This document shows positions 9,414 through 19,281 of a DNA stretch of 64,000 nt, in pieces (within the stretch, counting starts at the first letter, position 1; each line of letters starts with the position of its first letter). The translations under genes and the position numbers were made by a program. The notes under the pieces were generated by a model. The model had not been told where the DNA came from. It made no database searches and saw only the letters and a list, made by a program, of their open reading frames with translations. The DNA is from Pseudomonadota bacterium (GTDB lineage Bacteria > Pseudomonadota > Gammaproteobacteria > Burkholderiales > Gallionellaceae). The DNA lies in contig JAJXUI010000014.1 of the NCBI GenBank assembly GCA_021782995.1, positions 1-64,000 on the forward strand, written 5' to 3'.

Positions 9414-12400
9414 ATGTCCTCACCCGGTTTTATTCATCTCAGGCTGCATAGCGAATTTTCCATCGTGGATGGCACCGTACGCATCAGCGATGCGGTCGAT
9501 GCGGCGAAGGGCGACAGCATGCCGGCGCTGGCGCTGACCGATCTCAACAGCATCTTCGGGCTGGTCAAGTTTTACCTCGCTGCACGTTCAAATGGCATCA
9601 AGCCCGTGGTCGGCTGCGATGTCTATATTACCAACGATGCCGACCGTGAACAGCCTTTCCGCCTGTTGCTGTTATGCCAGTCGAATGAAGGCTATCTCAG
9701 GCTGTGCGAATTGCTGACTCGCGCCTACCTGGAAAACCAGCATCGTGGCCGTCCAGAATTGCGCATGCAGTGGCTGCAGGGTAACACCCATGGCATGATC
9801 GCGCTTTCAGGTGCACATCTGGGCGAGGTGGGCGTCAATCTCCTGAACGGCAATGCAGCAGAAGCCAGAAAAGTGGCTGAAGAGCTGGCGGGACTGTTCC
9901 CGTCGCGGTTTTATCTGGAAATCCAGCGTTACGGGTTTCCGCGGGAAGAAGTGCATATCCGCGAAACGGTCAGGCTGGCTGCAGCGCTGGCGTTGCCGGT
10001 GGTGGCCACGCATCCAGTGCAGTTCCTGTCGGCAGAGGACTACAAGGCACATGAAGTACGCGTGTGCATCGCCGAAGGCTTTGTGCTGAATGACAAGCGC
10101 CGTCCACGCAATTTCACCGAACAGCAGTATTTCAAGACGCAGGCTGAAATGGCGGCGCTGTTTGCCGACATGCCGGAAGCGCTCGCCAACAGCGTGGAAA
10201 TTGCCAAGCGTTGCAACCTGACTTTGAAACTGGGCAAGCCCTGTCTTCCAGACTTCCCCACACCGAACGGCGTCAGCCTGGATGCATTCCTGCAGAGCGA
10301 GTCCGAGCAGGGACTGGCAGAGCGTATGCGGGTGCTGTATCCGGATGAGACGGTGCGTGCCGCCAAAATACCGGAATATGCGGAGCGTTTGCAGTTCGAG
10401 ATCGACACGATCATCAAGATGGGGTTTCCCGGTTACTTCCTGATCGTGGCCGACTTCATCCGCTGGGCAAAAAGCAATGGAGTGCCGGTGGGGCCGGGTC
10501 GTGGTTCCGGTGCTGGTTCTCTGGTGGCATACAGTCTCGGCATTACCGATCTTGACCCGCTCCGGTATCAGTTGCTGTTCGAACGCTTCCTCAACCCGGA
10601 GCGCGTATCGATGCCCGACTTCGACGTGGACTTCTGCCAGGATGGTCGCGAACGCGTGATCCAGTATGTGCGGCGGAAATATGGCGAGCACTGCGTATCG
10701 CAGATTGCTACCTTCGGCACGATGGCTTCCAAGGCAGTCATTCGCGATGTGGGTCGCGTGATGGATTTCCCCTATGGCTTGTGCGATCGCCTGTCCAAGC
10801 TGGTGCCGCTGGAAGGCGTAAAGCCGGTGTCCTTGCGCAAGGCGCGCGAGATGGAGCCCGAATTCAATACCATCATCCATGAAGAGGAGGGCGTGGGCGA
10901 GCTGCTGGAGCTGGGCGAGCGGCTGGAAGATCTGACGCGCAACATCGGCATGCATGCCGGTGGTGTGCTGATTGCGCCGGGCAAGCTTACCGATTTCTGC
11001 CCGCTGTATTGCGCTGAGGGCAGTGAGAGTGTGGTGAGCCAGTATGACAAGGACGACGTGGAACTGGCCGGGCTGGTGAAGTTCGACTTCCTCGGTTTGC
11101 GTACGCTGACCATCATCGACTGGGCGGTGAAGTACGTGAACCAGCTGCGGGGGGGGGCGAGCACCGAACCCTTCCGTATCGAGACCATCCCGCTGGATGA
11201 CCGGGAAACTTACGAGCGCATTTTCAAGACCTCGAATACCACGGCGGTGTTCCAGTTCGAATCGCGCGGCATGAAGGATACACTGAAAAACGCCAAGCCC
11301 GATTGCCTGGAGGACCTGATCGCGCTGAATGCGCTTTACCGTCCGGGGCCGATGGATTACATCCCCAACTTCATCAACCGCAAACATGGCCGCGAGAGTG
11401 TGGTGATCCCGCATCCGACGCTGGAACCTGTGCTGACCAACACCTACGGCATCATGGTGTACCAGGAACAGGTGATGCAGGCGGCCCAGGTGGTGGCGGG
11501 CTACAGCCTGGGTGGTGCGGACCTTCTGCGCCGCGCGATGGGCAAAAAGAAGCCGGAAGAGATGGCCAAGCAGCGCGAGATTTTCGTGGAAGGCGCAGGC
11601 AAGAACGGCATCGATGCCGCGAAGGCGAATGAAATCTTCGACACGATGGAGAAGTTTGCCGGCTACGGCTTCAACAAGTCTCACGCGGCAGCGTATTCGC
11701 TGGTGGCGTACCAGACTGCATACTTGAAGTGCCATCATCCTGCCTCATTCATGGCGGCTACGCTGACCTCGGAGATGGACAATACGGACAAGGTCAGCTT
11801 CTTTTATCTGGACACACAGCAGCAAGGGCTCGCCATCCTGCCGCCGGACGTCAATACTTCCGGCTACCGCTTTGCACCTGTGGATGAGAAGACCATCGCC
11901 TATGGACTGGGTGCGATCAAGGGCACCGGTGAATCCGCGATCGAAAATATTGTAGCTGCACGTGCGGCGGGTCCGTTCAAGGATATCTTCGATTTCTGCC
12001 GCCGCGTGGACAAGCGCGTGGTCAACCGCCGCACAATAGAGGCATTGATCCGCGCAGGCGCATTCGATTTTGTCAGCAACAACCGCAACCAGCTGATGGC
12101 AACGCTGGATGATGCGCTGGCCAGCGCCGAGCAGCAGGCGCGCGCGGCCAATCAGGTGAGCCTGTTTGGCGATGATGACAGCGGTGCTGCGATGCCGGAC
12201 ATCCTGAAAGACGTGCCGGAGTGGCGGCTGCGTGAAAAACTCGAGCAGGAAAAGCTCAGCCTCGGCTTTTATCTGAGCGGGCATCCCTATCAGGAATATG
12301 AGCAGGAGTTGTCGCGATTCATCAAGCATCGTCTGGGCGACATCACGCCGCAGATTATCCCGCAGGCTAATGGCGGCAAGCGTAGCGGTCTTGCCGTGTT

Positions 12401-12887
12401 GCTGGCCGGCCTGGTGGCGGATGTGCGCATCGTACAGTCGCGGCGCGGGAAGATGGCGATCGTGCGCCTTGAAGACGGCACCGGGCAACTGGAAGTGACG
12501 CTTTTCAACGAGCAGTTCGAAGGCAGTGGCCCGTGGGTGCGCAATGGAGAGTTGCTGGTGGTGCAGGGCAAGGCCAGCATGGATGAATATTCTGGCGGCA
12601 TGCGCGTGACCGGCGAAGAAGTGCTGGATTTTGCCTCTGCCCGTGCGGCGTTTGCGAAGCGGCTGGACCTGGATTGCGCCGAGCAGCAGGCTTCCATCAT
12701 TGGCAGGTTGAAGGAAATCTTCATGCCCTATCGGGGTGGTAAGTGTCCCGTGGTGATCCATTACCGCAACCAGACAGGCAGTGCCCAGCTGCGCCTCGGT
12801 GAAGGCTGGCAGGTGACTTTGCCGGACAACCTGCTGGAAGAATTAAGGCGTTTGCTGGGTGGGGATGGCGTTAAGGTTGTTTATTGA
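9414..12887 (+). CDS. dnaE: DNA polymerase III alpha subunit
   Basis: Replicative polymerase catalytic subunit. The N-terminal PHP domain (HLRLHSEFSIVDG) opens the protein, followed by the family C polymerase core with GRGSGAGSLVAYSLGITDLDP and the catalytic Asp residues in MPDFDVDFC. Finger and HhH regions follow, then a C-terminal OB-fold (KMAIVRLEDGTGQLEVTLF) and tau-binding tail. At 1157 aa it matches E. coli DnaE1 length. The Shine-Dalgarno sequence is weak. A 240-bp gap separates it from the response regulator, with no recognisable gene in it. Confidence 0.97.
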   Translation: MSSPGFIHLRLHSEFSIVDGTVRISDAVDAAKGDSMPALALTDLNSIFGLVKFYLAARSNGIKPVVGCDVYITNDADREQPFRLLLLCQSNEGYLRLCELLTRAYLENQHRGRPELRMQWLQGNTHGMIALSGAHLGEVGVNLLNGNAAEARKVAEELAGLFPSRFYLEIQRYGFPREEVHIRETVRLAAALALPVVATHPVQFLSAEDYKAHEVRVCIAEGFVLNDKRRPRNFTEQQYFKTQAEMAALFADMPEALANSVEIAKRCNLTLKLGKPCLPDFPTPNGVSLDAFLQSESEQGLAERMRVLYPDETVRAAKIPEYAERLQFEIDTIIKMGFPGYFLIVADFIRWAKSNGVPVGPGRGSGAGSLVAYSLGITDLDPLRYQLLFERFLNPERVSMPDFDVDFCQDGRERVIQYVRRKYGEHCVSQIATFGTMASKAVIRDVGRVMDFPYGLCDRLSKLVPLEGVKPVSLRKAREMEPEFNTIIHEEEGVGELLELGERLEDLTRNIGMHAGGVLIAPGKLTDFCPLYCAEGSESVVSQYDKDDVELAGLVKFDFLGLRTLTIIDWAVKYVNQLRGGASTEPFRIETIPLDDRETYERIFKTSNTTAVFQFESRGMKDTLKNAKPDCLEDLIALNALYRPGPMDYIPNFINRKHGRESVVIPHPTLEPVLTNTYGIMVYQEQVMQAAQVVAGYSLGGADLLRRAMGKKKPEEMAKQREIFVEGAGKNGIDAAKANEIFDTMEKFAGYGFNKSHAAAYSLVAYQTAYLKCHHPASFMAATLTSEMDNTDKVSFFYLDTQQQGLAILPPDVNTSGYRFAPVDEKTIAYGLGAIKGTGESAIENIVAARAAGPFKDIFDFCRRVDKRVVNRRTIEALIRAGAFDFVSNNRNQLMATLDDALASAEQQARAANQVSLFGDDDSGAAMPDILKDVPEWRLREKLEQEKLSLGFYLSGHPYQEYEQELSRFIKHRLGDITPQIIPQANGGKRSGLAVLLAGLVADVRIVQSRRGKMAIVRLEDGTGQLEVTLFNEQFEGSGPWVRNGELLVVQGKASMDEYSGGMRVTGEEVLDFASARAAFAKRLDLDCAEQQASIIGRLKEIFMPYRGGKCPVVIHYRNQTGSAQLRLGEGWQVTLPDNLLEELRRLLGGDGVKVVY

Positions 12888-12908
12888 TAATATATTGATT
12901 AAATTAAG

Positions 12909-15389
12909 TTATTTATTTGCGGTTTGCCAGTTGCGCATGAATGCTTCCGCTGCTTCTGCCGGCATCGGGCGCGCAAACAGGTAGCCTTGCACTTCATCAC
13001 ATTCAAACTGTATTAAACGATTCAGCATGTCTTCTGTTTCCACACCTTCCGCAATGGTTTTCAGGTTCAGGCTTTTAGCCATCTGGATAATTGCGCGTAC
13101 GATGGCTTCATCTTCAGGATCCGTTGCCAGGTCGCGCACGAAGGTCTGGTCGATCTTCAGTTTATCGATGTCGAAGCGTTTGAGGTAGGCGAGGCTGGAA
13201 TAGCCGGTACCGAAATCGTCGATCGACAGTTTTACACCCAGCTGTTTCAGGTCATTCAATGTAGACAAGGTATGTTCTGCATTGTGCAGCATGATGGACT
13301 CTGTCAGTTCCAGCTCCAGCCATTCCGGTTTGAGGCCGGTCAGCGCCAGCGAATTGCGTACAGTGCCGACAATGCCTTCACGGCGGAACTGGATGGCCGA
13401 CAGGTTGACCGCCATGTAGATTGGCGGCAGGCCGGCCTGTTGCCATTTCATGGCCTGTCGGCAAGCTTCGTGCAGGATGCGTTCGCCTATCGGAACGATC
13501 AGCCCGCTTTCTTCGGCAACATGGATGAAGCGGCCCGGCGGAATCATGCCCTGCTCGGGATGCTGCCAGCGCAACAGGGCTTCCACCCCGATGATGCGGT
13601 TGCTGGCAAGGTCGATCTGCGGCTGGTAATGCAGCAGGAACTCATTACGTTCCAGCGCAAGGCGCAAGCCGTTCTGGATGAACAGGTGTTCCACTACATC
13701 CTTGTTCATTGAAATGTCGTAGTAGCGGTAAGTGTTGCGCCCCGCTGCCTTGGCCTGGTACATCGCCATATCGGCCTTCTGGCGCAAGCTGTCAAAATCT
13801 TCCCCGTCATCCGGAAACATGGCAATGCCGATGGAAACGGTGGTGAGGATTTCATGGCCGCTGATACTGAACGGCTGCCGGAACAGCTCCATGATCTTGG
13901 ACAGCATGGGGATGATGTCGTCAGACTGGGCAAGGTCCGGCACTACCAGCAGGAACTCATCTCCGCCCTGGCGAGACAGTGTATCGGTTTCACGGATGCA
14001 GCCTTGCAGTCGTGCGGTCACTTCTTTCAGCAGCATATCGCCGATATGGTGTCCCAGTGCATCATTGGTATTCTTGAAATGATCAAGGTCGAGAAAAAGC
14101 AGTGCCGTGCGTTTCTGGGTACGGCTGGCATACGCGATGGCCTGTTCGAACCTGTCCTGTATCAGCAGGCGGTTGGGCAGGCCGGTCAGGGTGTCATGGT
14201 AGGCCAGCTGTTCGATTCTCTGTTCGCTGGCCTCGCGTTCCGTCACGTCGGTACCGGTACCGCGGTATCCCTGGAATTTGCCTTGTTCATTGAAAAAGGG
14301 GAAACCGCTTACAAGCACACTGCGCAGTTCACCCTGATTGCCGCGAACCTTGTAGTTGAAATTAGTGTAGGGTTTGTGGGCATCAAGCAGCTTGCGATGC
14401 TCCGCCCATTGCTCGGCAGATACACCTTCAAGCGGCAGTTCCCATCGGGCATTGCCGATAAAATCACCGGTTTGCAGCCTGCCTACGCTCTGCGAGATCA
14501 TCGTGAAGCGGAAATTTTCATCCTGCTCCCAATACCAGTCGGTTGAGAGTTCGGTCAGGCTGCGAAAGCGTTCTTCGCTGTCGCGCACCTGTTTGTAGGG
14601 CAGGCGTATGGCCGTGATGAAGATGGAACGGTACAGGAACGCATAAGAGATGATCTTGAATACATGGCCAAAGATATTGAGGAAGTCAGATGGGGCGGTG
14701 TAGTTGGAAAATACCAGCTCGCCGAGCGCCATGACCAGGCAGGAGGTGGCAAAGGCATGATATTGAGTGCGGTTGGCGGAACTTGCCCGCATGATGAACA
14801 GCAGGCACAGCAGGATGTCGGCCGTAAACAATGCATATTCATAATTGCGCTTGAAGGTGGTCACACCGATGCCCGGCACAAAAGTGTTGGGGATCAGGTC
14901 AAGATGATACGTGCCGATCCAGAACATCATCACGCTGATGCCTGTGCCTATGCCGAGCCATGCAGTGCGCGACCAGGTCGTACGCTGCATGAAGAGCATC
15001 AGGTACAGGGTAAAGGCGACCATCGTGCGCCCTGCAAGCCAGAAGACGATTGCACGATGCGTTGTGTTTTCCACGAGCAATTTAGGCATGCCCTGATAAC
15101 TCAGGGCATGTGAGACATCCATGGCCGCAACGACAGTGAAGCCGGCCAGCAGGATGCCTGATTGCGCCATGCCCCGGTCAAATTGCTGGTCGTGCCAGGA
15201 AATTACGGCAATCAGGATCGCCACAATCAGGGCAAACAGTTCCAGCAGCAAATGGCTTTGCAGCATGCCGGCATGCCGGTCTTCAAACAGGCTGAAGCTG
15301 GGCAGGGAAATGGCAATGGCAAAAACGATGACTACCGACAGGATGTATCTGTAATTTGAATGCCAGTAGTCGGTCAATTTTTCGCGCAT
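12909..15389 (-). CDS. MASE3-PAS-GGDEF-EAL c-di-GMP turnover protein
   Basis: Membrane protein that probably makes and/or degrades cyclic di-GMP. Residues ~1-270 hold multiple membrane helices resembling a MASE3 sensor (HLLLELFALIVAI). A PAS domain (~275-390) is followed by GGDEF with an intact SRQGGDEF motif (~400-560) and EAL with intact IGVEALLRW, VNLSA, ELTES, DDFGTGYSSL and KIDQTFVRD motifs (~570-815). Both active sites look complete, so the net activity cannot be predicted. It stands alone, about 140 bp downstream of another GGDEF-EAL gene on the same strand. Confidence 0.9.
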   Translation of the reverse strand: MREKLTDYWHSNYRYILSVVIVFAIAISLPSFSLFEDRHAGMLQSHLLLELFALIVAILIAVISWHDQQFDRGMAQSGILLAGFTVVAAMDVSHALSYQGMPKLLVENTTHRAIVFWLAGRTMVAFTLYLMLFMQRTTWSRTAWLGIGTGISVMMFWIGTYHLDLIPNTFVPGIGVTTFKRNYEYALFTADILLCLLFIMRASSANRTQYHAFATSCLVMALGELVFSNYTAPSDFLNIFGHVFKIISYAFLYRSIFITAIRLPYKQVRDSEERFRSLTELSTDWYWEQDENFRFTMISQSVGRLQTGDFIGNARWELPLEGVSAEQWAEHRKLLDAHKPYTNFNYKVRGNQGELRSVLVSGFPFFNEQGKFQGYRGTGTDVTEREASEQRIEQLAYHDTLTGLPNRLLIQDRFEQAIAYASRTQKRTALLFLDLDHFKNTNDALGHHIGDMLLKEVTARLQGCIRETDTLSRQGGDEFLLVVPDLAQSDDIIPMLSKIMELFRQPFSISGHEILTTVSIGIAMFPDDGEDFDSLRQKADMAMYQAKAAGRNTYRYYDISMNKDVVEHLFIQNGLRLALERNEFLLHYQPQIDLASNRIIGVEALLRWQHPEQGMIPPGRFIHVAEESGLIVPIGERILHEACRQAMKWQQAGLPPIYMAVNLSAIQFRREGIVGTVRNSLALTGLKPEWLELELTESIMLHNAEHTLSTLNDLKQLGVKLSIDDFGTGYSSLAYLKRFDIDKLKIDQTFVRDLATDPEDEAIVRAIIQMAKSLNLKTIAEGVETEDMLNRLIQFECDEVQGYLFARPMPAEAAEAFMRNWQTANK

Positions 15390-15530
15390 GCGATTTCGTC
15401 TCCTTGTTCCTGATTATACTGAGGAATGCACGTTGGCCAAGTGGTTATATGGGTAATGGCTTAAGACTATGGCAAGCACTTTCAGGATTTGGATGGTTAC
15501 CTGAAATATTCTGCAATATTATGATTATAT

Positions 15531-18362
15531 TTAACTATTAAGGTATTTTTCAATTGCCGGGTGATGGGCCTGGGGCTGGTCCAGGTGATAGCCCTGCACC
15601 ATATCGACCCCCAGCACCTTAAGCATTTCAAGGATTTCCGCGTTTTCCACAAACTCCGCAATGGTCAGTTTCCCCAGTCCGCGCGCAACATCGACGATGG
15701 ATTTGACGAAAATCTGGTTGTCACGTTCGTTGGGCAGGTCGCGGATGAACAGGCCATCAATTTTCAGTACATCCGCCTTCAGGTGCTTGAGGTAGGCAAA
15801 GGATGAAAACCCGGTGCCGAAATCATCGAGGCAGGTGGCGCAGCCAGCCTGTTGCAGGGCTTCGATGAAACGTTCGGCATCATGCAGGTCGGAAACCGCT
15901 GAAGTCTCGGTCAGTTCGATCAGCAGGCGGCCCGGGTTGACTTCAAACGCCTTGAGCTGCTCTTCAATAAATTGCGGGAGAGAAGGTTCATCGAAGGATC
16001 GGCCAGAGATGTTGACTGCGAGTGAAGGCAGATCTTTTGATTTTGCCAGCAATGCAATGGATTCGCGTATCACCCAGCGGTCCAGGTCGAGTATCTTGCC
16101 GCTGCGTTCGGCGTGGTGGATGAAGTGGCCGGGCATGATGAGGCGGCTGGTATCCTGTTCATCCACCATGCGCACCAGCACCTCAAGATGCGCAAGTTTT
16201 CCGCTGCCTGCGTGATAGATACCCTGGAAGTGCAGGCGCAGGAAGCCGTTTTCGATGGCATTGCTGATGCGGCTGTTCCAGGACAGTCGCGACAGCATCT
16301 CGCGTGAGGTGTCGAGGTCGGTGCGGTATTTCCGCCATGCATTCTTGCCCGACTCCTTGGCCTGATACATGGCCGCATCGGCATGCGATATCAGTTCTTC
16401 GACATTGCTGGCATGTTCCGGATAAAGCGCGATGCCTAGGCTGGTGGTAAGGCGGAAATTCTGCCCTTCGAAACGGAACGGAATCTGCGAGATGGCGCGT
16501 ATGATGCGTTCTGCCAGTGCTTCTGCCTCCTTCTCGGTGGCATCCGGCATCAGCAGCGCAAACTCATCGCCTCCCAGGCGCGACAGGATTTCATTGCGCC
16601 TGACCAGCGAACTCACTTCACTGGCAATGCGGATCAGCATGGTGTCACCGGCGCGATGGCCGAAGGTGTCGTTGACGTACTTGAATTCATCGAGGTCGAA
16701 GAAAATCAGTGCGCCGCAGGTATGGTGACGTTCGGATATTGCCAGCAACCGGGTCAGTTCGTCCTGCAGGCGGCGCCGGTTGTAAAGGCCGGTCAGTGCA
16801 TCCCGCTCGGCCAGGTAGATCAGCTGTTCCGCAGTTTGCCGCTCTCTTGTGATGTCTTCATAGATCCACAGGCGCCCGATGAAGCGGCCTTCACCATCGC
16901 GGACCGGATACGAAAGCTGGGTGATGATGCGCCCGTCTGCCATCGAAATCTCGAAGTTGTCGGAAACCTCATGGGTTTCCAGCACACTGAGGATGTGCCT
17001 GGAGAAGTGGTCGGGCCGTGCAAGCACGTTGCCGGAATAATTCAGCACCTCCTCGGCCGATTTCCCGGACAGATTGACATCCTCCGGAATCAGCCAGATG
17101 CGCAGGAATGTCGGGTTGTAATACATTACCTGGTTTAGCGAATTCACAAACAGGATGCCCAGGTTCATCGCGCCGAGCAGGGCGACCAGCCGTGCGCGTT
17201 CTTCTTCCATGGCGTTCAGGTTCTTGCGGCGCGCTTCATCAGCCAGCTTCAGCTCGGCCAGCGCATTCTGCAGCAGTATTTCCGACTCCTTGCGGTCGGT
17301 AATGTCCAGCATGCTGGTACGGATGCCCAGCGACTTGCCGTCGCTGCTGTAGATGGCTTGCCAGAAAACAAGGAGCCAGACAGTGGAGCTGTTTTTGCGG
17401 CGCAGCTGGAATTCGAAATATTTCTCGCGGCTCTTGCCTTGCAGTGCCGTCTGGCAGGCGAGCATGACGCGCTCCTTGTCTTCAGGTACTGCGAGGCAGG
17501 ATGGGAAGTTCTGCATCTGCATGCACTCGTCCGCCGAATAGCCGGTAATCCTTTCCACCGACGGATTCAGCCAGATCAGCTTGCCATCCATGCCCAGCCA
17601 GCTTTCCCAGCCATAGGTGTAATCTGCAATGGCATGGAATTTTGCTTCACTGGCTTTCAGTTCGCCTATCCGTGACTGGATGGATTCCGACATTGAATTG
17701 AACGCGCGGGACAGCTGGCCGATTTCATCGCGAGAGGCGATAGGCATGTGCAAATCATAGTTGCCTTCCGTGATCTGTTCACTGGCGCGGGTCAGCATGG
17801 CAAGGTGACGGGTCAGCCAGTAGCCTATTCCGACCAGCAGCAGGATGGACAGGGCGATTTCAACGGAAGCAATCAACATGCTTTGTCGCAACAGGTTGCT
17901 TTTTGCCGAGGTCAGGAATTCTGTGGATAGCCCATAGCGCAGCGTGCCGTATTTCTGGCCGGCGATGCTGATTTCGACCATGGTATCGAAATAGCCGTCA
18001 TCCACATTCAGGTCTGTATCGGTTTGCGGCGGTTTGCGATGGCCGTTCCAGTTGTTGGAGGCTATCAGCTTGTCGTTGTTGTCGAATATCGCAAGGTAGG
18101 CAAGGCCGTTATGGCTCTGGATTTCGTTGATGATTTCCTGCAGCGTACCGTAATCACGCTGTGCAAGAGGACCGGAAAGTGCGGCATTCAGCAGTGGCCG
18201 GATTTCTTCGGTGCGGGCGATACCTTGCGCGTTCAGGGCATTGTGGATCAGGCGCACGCTATTGGTTACCAGCAGGGTAAGCATGACCAGCTCCACGAGT
18301 ATGCTGGCGATCAGCAGTCGAAAGCGCAGGGAATGGCGGAAGTTGATTTGGTGTTTTCGCAT
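15531..18362 (-). CDS. HAMP-PAS-GGDEF-EAL protein with EVL variant
   Basis: Membrane c-di-GMP signalling protein of 943 aa. A first membrane helix (~17-39), a periplasmic region of about 125 residues, and a second helix (~165-187) lead into a HAMP domain, two PAS-like domains, GGDEF (SRLGGDEFALLM) and a C-terminal EAL domain. The EAL signature reads EVL (HLEVLVRM); the other catalytic motifs NISG, ELTET, DDFGTGFSS and KIDGLFIRD remain. It starts 28 bp after the last of three PhnD-like binding-protein genes, suggesting that those proteins deliver a periplasmic signal to it; that link is inference. Confidence 0.88.
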   Translation of the reverse strand: MRKHQINFRHSLRFRLLIASILVELVMLTLLVTNSVRLIHNALNAQGIARTEEIRPLLNAALSGPLAQRDYGTLQEIINEIQSHNGLAYLAIFDNNDKLIASNNWNGHRKPPQTDTDLNVDDGYFDTMVEISIAGQKYGTLRYGLSTEFLTSAKSNLLRQSMLIASVEIALSILLLVGIGYWLTRHLAMLTRASEQITEGNYDLHMPIASRDEIGQLSRAFNSMSESIQSRIGELKASEAKFHAIADYTYGWESWLGMDGKLIWLNPSVERITGYSADECMQMQNFPSCLAVPEDKERVMLACQTALQGKSREKYFEFQLRRKNSSTVWLLVFWQAIYSSDGKSLGIRTSMLDITDRKESEILLQNALAELKLADEARRKNLNAMEEERARLVALLGAMNLGILFVNSLNQVMYYNPTFLRIWLIPEDVNLSGKSAEEVLNYSGNVLARPDHFSRHILSVLETHEVSDNFEISMADGRIITQLSYPVRDGEGRFIGRLWIYEDITRERQTAEQLIYLAERDALTGLYNRRRLQDELTRLLAISERHHTCGALIFFDLDEFKYVNDTFGHRAGDTMLIRIASEVSSLVRRNEILSRLGGDEFALLMPDATEKEAEALAERIIRAISQIPFRFEGQNFRLTTSLGIALYPEHASNVEELISHADAAMYQAKESGKNAWRKYRTDLDTSREMLSRLSWNSRISNAIENGFLRLHFQGIYHAGSGKLAHLEVLVRMVDEQDTSRLIMPGHFIHHAERSGKILDLDRWVIRESIALLAKSKDLPSLAVNISGRSFDEPSLPQFIEEQLKAFEVNPGRLLIELTETSAVSDLHDAERFIEALQQAGCATCLDDFGTGFSSFAYLKHLKADVLKIDGLFIRDLPNERDNQIFVKSIVDVARGLGKLTIAEFVENAEILEMLKVLGVDMVQGYHLDQPQAHHPAIEKYLNS

Positions 18363-18390
18363 GCAGTTCAGTTTTTCATGTGCGTGTTGT

Positions 18391-19278
18391 TCATATCCTG
18401 CCGTCCAGTATTTGACGGGTCAATGGAAGGTAGGCATCCAGTCTTGACATATCCCGGGGCGTCGCCGGGGTAAACCTGCCGAGTCCCACAGGCTCAAGCA
18501 CTTTATCGTACAGGGATTCATTGCTGCCAATCTTCAGCATTGCGCTGCGTATGATGCGCACATTGCGGTTGTCGGTGCCGGGTGCGGCGAGCATGACGGG
18601 ATTCGGGTAGTTGCCTGCATCCGCCAGCACGGTCACCGCTTGCCGCACATCGGCAGGCATTTTTTCCAGTACCCCGCCAGCGGTAATTGCGGCCGCGGCT
18701 TCACCTTTCTGTACCGCGAGGATGGCGGAAGCGAAAGAGGGTACCAGCATGAGTGTGAAATCGCTTGCACTGTCCAGGCCCTGATTTTTGAGGTAGGACA
18801 GGGTCACGATGGCTGCCAGCGAAAGTTTGTCCGGGACGGCAATGGTCTGGTGGTGCAGCGCTTCCAGGCCGGACAGGGGATGAATGGCGCTGGTCACGAT
18901 CAGGGCCCTGCCATGATCAGCAAATTTCAGTAGCGGTTTGAAGCGGTATTTCTGCTGCAGGATGCGGGCAAAATGCGCGGCAGTTATCACGATGTCGAAA
19001 TCATTGCGGCAAGCATCGCTCTGGAATTGCCTGAAGTTGCCGGAAGAGTAGATTTCCACTCTCCGGCCCAGTGAATTTTCAAGATACTCCTTCATGGGAG
19101 TGTAGGTTTTTACCAGATTGCGCGGGGAAAGATAGGGAATGATACCCAGATGGACACTGGTTTGCGCGTGCGCACTCTGGAAAACCATGCATACGCAGAC
19201 GAACAGGCTCAGGATGATGGTTCTCTGCCGTTTCGGGTAAGGCAGGAGCCTGCCTCGCCAGTCATGTAAATGTTTCAA
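18391..19278 (-). CDS. PhnD-like periplasmic substrate-binding protein
   Basis: Predicted secreted protein of the phosphate/phosphonate-binding PhnD family. A hydrophobic N-terminal signal segment ends near SAHA, then the fold begins with HLGIIPYLSPRNLVKTYTPMKEYLE and continues with FDIVITAAHFARIL. No ABC permease or ATPase lies nearby, so a role in sensing is more likely than transport. It follows a second PhnD-like gene by 3 bp and precedes the HAMP-GGDEF-EAL gene by 28 bp. The ligand cannot be inferred. Confidence 0.85.
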   Translation of the reverse strand: MKHLHDWRGRLLPYPKRQRTIILSLFVCVCMVFQSAHAQTSVHLGIIPYLSPRNLVKTYTPMKEYLENSLGRRVEIYSSGNFRQFQSDACRNDFDIVITAAHFARILQQKYRFKPLLKFADHGRALIVTSAIHPLSGLEALHHQTIAVPDKLSLAAIVTLSYLKNQGLDSASDFTLMLVPSFASAILAVQKGEAAAAITAGGVLEKMPADVRQAVTVLADAGNYPNPVMLAAPGTDNRNVRIIRSAMLKIGSNESLYDKVLEPVGLGRFTPATPRDMSRLDAYLPLTRQILDGRI

Positions 19279-19281
19279 CAG

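Noticed and set aside
9807-11738. 643-aa minus-strand ORF inside dnaE
   Set aside because: Antisense shadow with low-complexity His/Gln/Arg composition.
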